Shown: in pieces, positions 59,105 to 64,000 of the stretch
Numbering within the stretch: the stretch's first letter is position 1
How the letters are laid out: each line of letters starts with the position of its first letter
Source: Panopea generosa
Lineage: Eukaryota > Mollusca > Bivalvia > Adapedonta > Hiatellidae
Assembly: GCA_029582155.1 (NCBI GenBank)
Contig: CM055909.1
Location: forward strand, 44,142,967 to 44,206,966
Reading direction: 5' to 3'
Length of the DNA: 64,000 bases
Program-made: the position numbers and the translations under genes
Notes under the pieces: model-generated
What the model saw: only the letters and a program-made list of their open reading frames with translations
Databases searched by the model: none
What the model was told of the DNA's origin: nothing

Positions 59105-59367
59105 TCTGACTATCAATCCAGGGGTCGTGAGTTCGAATCCCCGCCCGGCAACAGTCTCCGTGATGATTGATATACGACGTTGCATCTCATTGTCCTTCGT
59201 CTCTAACCGCTGATTCGGAAAGTTATCAATTACTTGCGGCGATGGGGTGTGCTTGAGTACTGGTTAACCTATATTTCAGGATCCCAGGAAACAGTGCTTA
59301 TGTTAACAGATCGTTTGTTAGCTCTCGATGACATAAAAATGGCACTTAATATTCAACCAATTAATCC
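59105..59367 (+). mobile_element. SINE family 1, best-preserved body and tail
   Basis: Starts within the head (tatcaatccaggggtcgtga, box B gagttcgaatcccc) and runs through ggcaacagtctccgtgatga, ttgcatctcattgtccttcg, and aacagatcgtttgttagctc to cttaatattcaacca. The 61-codon ORF across it is not a gene. Confidence 0.85.
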
Positions 59368-60069
59368 GATAAGCGTCTACGGCAGAAATACAATCACAAC
59401 TAGAATTCAGGTTAAATAATGAAGCTTTTTATTGTTAATATAAATGTTTCACTCTAATTGATACGTCAACAGTTTAGATACAACATGCTGAACGTATAGT
59501 ATATACAATAATATCTTAGTATTATGTATTATGCTGTGAAACTACAAACACAACTACAATACAGGCTTAAAAATAATGATTTTCATCTTCAATATCAAAG
59601 ATCCAATCTCATAAAATAGGAGACACGTCAATAACTTATAAACAATGTGTTCAACTTACCGTCAATGCGAACAAAGGTAAAGACAAAGGATTATATAATT
59701 AAGTACAGCATTATATAACTAATAAGAACATGTAATAATGATTATTATTAATATTGTTAAATGATATCTGTTTTAAATCATAAATTTCAGAGAAAAAAAA
59801 TGCTAAAATGCACATATACTTAACCAGTAAAATTGTCATAAACGACACCTTTATTAAATATAAGTACACGCAAATTGTAGAAAAACGCTATAATCATTAC
59901 ATTAGATTTAATCGCATTACGTTTTTCTAAAATATAAAAAGGAAAAATAAATTCTCATTATACCATATTCTCATACACGCGCTGAACCTTATAAACTTAA
60001 ACATGGATGGAAATACACTTCTCTGTTATGGTATACTCTTTTGGCTTAACCGACAGTTGTTTGTTTGAT
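59368..60069. other. Nothing recognised
   Basis: AT-rich spacer between two SINE copies. Confidence 0.5.
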
Positions 60070-60350
60070 TGATTGAATATTGAGCGTCATTTTTATGCTA
60101 TCGAGGGCCAACAGACGATCAGTGAACCTAACCACTGTTTCTTTGTATCCTGAAAGGTTAACGAGCACATCCAATCTCCGCTAGTAACTGATCAATTTCC
60201 AACTTGAATCAGCAGTGAGAGAAGAATGATAATGAGAAGTAATGTCGTATATCAACCATCACGGAGATTGTGACCGGGCGGGGATTCGAGCTCACGACCC
60301 CTTGGTCAACAGTCAGATGCACTTACGACTGAGCGAATCGTGCACGGCCT
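60070..60350 (-). mobile_element. SINE family 1, near full length, reversed
   Basis: The minus strand gives a head with an intact box B region (gtgagctcgaatccccgccc), then cacaatctccgtgatggttg, the family body, and a tail ending aatattcaatcaatcaaac. With the plus copy at 59105 it forms an inverted pair 0.7 kb apart. Confidence 0.85.
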
Positions 60351-62285
60351 AACAATGAATACTTAAAATATTGACATAATTAAAAAAAGACTACGATATT
60401 GTATCAGTCCGGGTCATTTGGGACAACTAATCCGTTTAATGTTGCTAGAAAAAAAGTCTTATGCTGCTACAAGGGGACTTAAGGGGTATTGTATTGGATA
60501 TTATCCCTCATGAACAATAAAACCACGTACACATATTTGACTTTCTGTTCTAGTATTCATAACGTGCTAGCAAAGGAGCCGAACTTCGATTTGAGAACAT
60601 TCATACTAAGGACATTGCAATATGCAGACATACCTTTCGATTTCAGTATAGAAGTTGTAGCTACTACAATAATGAATTCAATGAAAGTATATCAAATAAA
60701 CTACCATTTTGACTGAACTTATTGTCAGAGGTTTCTGCATATGGATCCGTTTTGGCGTTGTTTAATCCCAAGAAGCGCTCTATAAGTCCATATCTCCACT
60801 TCCTGTCATGTATGAGACATTTGTTGTCAGTGCTGTACGCGTCGTAAGGCGGTGATATGTGTGAGTAGCACGTAACATGATCGCTGGCCTATTAATTCTG
60901 GAGTTATTTAATTTCTTAGAAACGTTATTGAATTCGCAACGTGACAAGGAATAAATAACGCCATGTGACATGATAACCTCGTATATTATTCCTGTATTCC
61001 TGAACGGTGACACATGGCAAACTTCACAGACGACAATTGCTTTTTTGGAGAATAGAAATAGGAATTGATATATAAGATGAATTGTTGATTACGAAATTTA
61101 CATTGTTGCTATAGTCCCGTAACAAGTCATGTGCAAAATCTTGTTCATGTTCATACATATGAATGGATTAAAGGAAAGTTTGGATAGGGCAGCATCATAT
61201 TGTTTTGTAAAACATATTACGTTAAAAGTGTATAAGACGTTAGAAATATTATTCAAATTTAATACATTTTTATTGTTTTATTATAGTATAATCATTGTGA
61301 GCAACCTTCAAACTATGACCAAAGAAGACAGTTTGAAATATCCATCATATTTTTAATACAGATTCTGTCTGATAAGGTTATTCAGATACTTTAATGTTTA
61401 ACCTCATTTGACAACCAATGGTACGCTTCAATTTTCCAAATTTTGTCGCTCTTATTTGTTAAAATAGCATACAAAATAATGTAATTATTAAGTTCGTTCT
61501 TAATTATTAAGGAGTTCGTCATCACTGTGCGCACGCATTTCGCAGACTCCGCCCTTGATTCAGTTCTGAACGAGTCATATGCAAATTACAAAGCAGGTAC
61601 ACGACCTCAGTGATGAGAGGTCGGCACTCGTCTTCGATGGACCAATCTCTGAAAGTCAATTTAATTAACTGATAACATAAAGTATGTTTAGCAATCTGCG
61701 ATATTTTTCATTTGTCATTGTCCAGGATTTACCAAGAAGTATCAGTTTTACAAAATTACAAAAAAACATATACTAAGGAGTACACATATAATACTACTAC
61801 TACTACTAATAATAATAATATACCTCATGAAAAAAATAAGTAAAACTAGTGACGTCATGTTCGATATTCAGATAAAGTAAGAACACTTTTCATTTATTGT
61901 TGTTGCGTTTAACTCCATTTTCAACACATTACATACTATTTTTGGCATATGGCACCACTAAACCACCGATATTCTGCAAGTTATGACAAACTTTCGCAAA
62001 ATAAGGTTTTTGACTGATTTTAACTCTAAGTCATATATTACATTTATTGTCCATTTTTTGTGACTTGAAAGAATATGACGTATTTCAAAACTATGACTAA
62101 GTTTTTTTTATCAAAACTTTGTAGAGTAATCAAGATAGAATTTTCAAATGTCGCTTGGAGATGACGACATAATTCAAAACTTAATTTTCAATTCGGTACT
62201 TTATCACAAGGGTTTTAAAGGGTGATTTAAATGTTACTGCAAGTAAACAAATATCATATAAACATAATATACACATATAAATAAA
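60351..62285. other. No recognisable gene
   Basis: ORFs of 75-77 codons at 60489, 60780 and 61129 show no domain. A short ACT/AAT run lies at 61794-61821. The 60556-60716 stretch follows a good splice acceptor and could be a terminal exon, but nothing confirms it. Confidence 0.45.
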
Positions 62286-62866
62286 GATTGAATACCTGAA
62301 GAACAACTCTCATTAAGTATTGCAATATATGCATGATATTCAAATGAATTGAAAACATATAAGATACAGACTGAATACCTGAAGAACAACTCTCATTAAG
62401 TATTGCAATATATGCATGATATTCAAGTGAATTGAAAACACATTAACTAAAGATTGAATACCTGAAGAACAACTCTTATTAAGTATTGCAATATATGCAT
62501 GATATTCAAGTGAATTGAAAACACATAAGATAAAGATTGAATACCTGAAGAACAACTCTCATTAAGTATTGCAATATATGCATGATATTCAAGAGAATTG
62601 AAACACATAAGATAAAGATTGAATACCTGAAGAACAACTCTCATTAAGTATTGCAATATATGCATGATATTCAAGTGAATTGAAAACACATTAACTAAAG
62701 ATTGAATACCTGAAGAACAATTCTCATTAAGTATTGCAGTATATGCATGATATTCAAGTGAATTGAAAACACATAAGATAAAGATTGAATACCTGAAGAA
62801 CAACTCTCATTAAGTATTGCAGTATATGCATGATATTCAAATGAATTGAAAACACATAAAAACAGT
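62286..62866. repeat. Seven tandem copies of an 83-bp unit
   Basis: gattgaatacctgaagaaca followed by actctcattaagtattgca and atatgcatgatattcaagtg recurs every 83 bp from 62286. The two minus ORFs over it are repeat artefacts. Confidence 0.97.
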
Positions 62867-62964
62867 TTAAGACATTTGCATCACCGTTTGCTTCAGTAAT
62901 CGCAACATAGTGAATGTCCACAACATGTCAAAGTCTGACTTGGTCTGTATTCTTATTCAAAATA

Positions 62965-63120
62965 AGGCAAACAGTCGAAGCTAAGATACTTTACTATTAG
63001 CATAAATGATTGACAGTCCCGCGAGTGTTTCTTAAATGAATCATGTGAGGCATTAACGATATGTGACAGAAGATAGGCCGTCTGCTTTACGAATGGAATT
63101 CCCTTGAGCCTAAGTAAATC
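62965..63120 (+). repeat. Dispersed repeat shared with 33252-33400
   Basis: Same phrases as the copy next to the assembly gap (attagcataaatgattgaca, then cattaacgatatgtgacaga). Confidence 0.75.
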
Positions 63121-63550
63121 CAAGACGTAACCGACTAGTTTAACAGGCAACCTTCAAAAAATGTAAATTTTAGAACTCATGATGTAATAGATTTAAATGT
63201 TTGACGCTTCTAGATGTTATGTCGAGCAACAGCTAGTGTGTGATACAAGAAAGTTAAGAGTTATATTTCAGTTTTACATGCACATCTACATCTGTACACT
63301 TGCGCGAATATACAGGTTGGCGTATCGATAATTGTTTATTTATGGTCATAATCTGATGTTACATGACCCCGATATATTTGCCATATGGCGTCAAGCACCA
63401 AATGACCGTCATTTCAAATAATATTATGTCGATGTTTATTGTTTTTAAGTATAGTTCTTAAAAAGATATCATACTATTAATTATTTTATAATATATACAT
63501 AAAATTATAATTGCATAAATGTTCATGCCTAACCAGTGCTCGCCAAAGTA
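63121..63550. other. Nothing recognised
   Basis: AT-rich spacer. Confidence 0.5.
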
Positions 63551-63972
63551 TCACTACACAGTTAAATTTTGTTCTTTGTTCTATATAAAAAAAAGGTGTA
63601 GGATTTCAATGGTAAAAAAAGAATTCCACATAGTACTTTTTTCCATAATAGGAATGTATACCCACATATAAATGCACATTAACTGGTAGGTTGACCAGCT
63701 TGTTTCTTTAAAGAGGGTGCAGTGACACCCTGAGATTTTTTTGAGAAAAAAAAAAGTCCTTTAATGCTCATAAATACATGCATATGTTGAAATCCTATTA
63801 AAATCACTTTTTTTAACACCAGTGATGTCTTATTGCAGTATATGCTATGTCAACTTTTGCTCTACTCATCTGCAGCAAGAAATCACAACCACTTATGAAA
63901 ATATGTCATAACCAAAGGACATAGCCCTTTTTTAAAGCGTAAGAATCATAGGGCGTAACTGTGTAGTGAGAC
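63551..63972 (-). mobile_element. MITE family with ends like gtctcactacacagt (copy 3, reversed)
   Basis: Ends tcactacacagttaaatttt and aactgtgtagtgagac are inverted. The interior is the reverse complement of copies 1 and 2 (acaccagtgatgtcttattg, caacttttgctctactcatc). Confidence 0.85.
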
Positions 63973-64000
63973 GTCAATATTTCTGTATTTCTAACAGAAC

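Noticed and set aside
60489..60716. Terminal exon of the gene starting at 58028
   Set aside because: The acceptor is good but requires a phase 2 upstream exon, whereas the donor at 58086 is phase 1, and no intermediate exon was seen.
62340..62803. Repeat-containing minus-strand ORFs
   Set aside because: Products of the 83-bp tandem array.

Overview
The window looks like nuclear DNA of an AT-rich invertebrate, most likely a bivalve mollusc. The grounds are split genes with canonical GT-AG introns, tRNA-derived SINEs (some ending in ATTC-type tails), non-LTR and mariner relics, MITEs, many mini- and microsatellites, a 500-N assembly gap, and a HEPN(DZIP3-type)-nSTAND3-ankyrin gene of a class I associate with expanded families in bivalves. 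Species identification is inference.

The only long, convincing gene is on the plus strand at 7779-27446. Four coding exons (7821-8109, 16801-17042, 18887-19031, 20533-27446) join in phase to give a predicted protein of 2529 residues. Its order is a HEPN domain of the DZIP3 type, a STAND-class P-loop NTPase (nSTAND3-like), a helical/winged-helix-like linker, then about 54 ankyrin repeats. Most of the ankyrin region is 16 consecutive 300-bp units (three repeats, 100 residues each) without a single indel. The stop at 27444-27446 is followed by about 900 bp of decayed ankyrin repeats, so the gene was once longer or has a broken neighbour. The architecture (predicted HEPN RNase effector, NTPase switch, repeat sensor) is that of an innate-immunity-like STAND protein.

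Region by region. 1-3.8 kb holds a duplicated dispersed repeat and a 2.4-kb, 43-bp minisatellite. 4.3-5.2 kb is a mariner relic and 5.2-6.3 kb an array of about 160-bp repeats. 7.8-27.4 kb is the main gene; its introns hold SINEs, an antisense non-LTR retrotransposon relic with a 2A-like motif, a truncated LINE-type ORF1, large CA and ATC arrays, and a second mariner relic. 27.4-28.35 kb is the decayed ankyrin tail. 28.9-32.4 kb has short tandem arrays, and the gap lies at 32752-33251. 35.6-37.4 kb has a signal-peptide-like ORF, a third mariner relic and a possible last exon of a Ly6/uPAR-like cysteine-rich protein. 37.9-39.4 kb is a 29-bp satellite. 40-64 kb is mostly intergenic or intronic DNA with MITEs, SINEs, tandem arrays and one possible signal-peptide exon at 58028.

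Only the HEPN-nSTAND3-ANK gene supports a functional story. Everything else is mobile, repetitive or uncertain, and all calls were made by eye without alignment or expression data.
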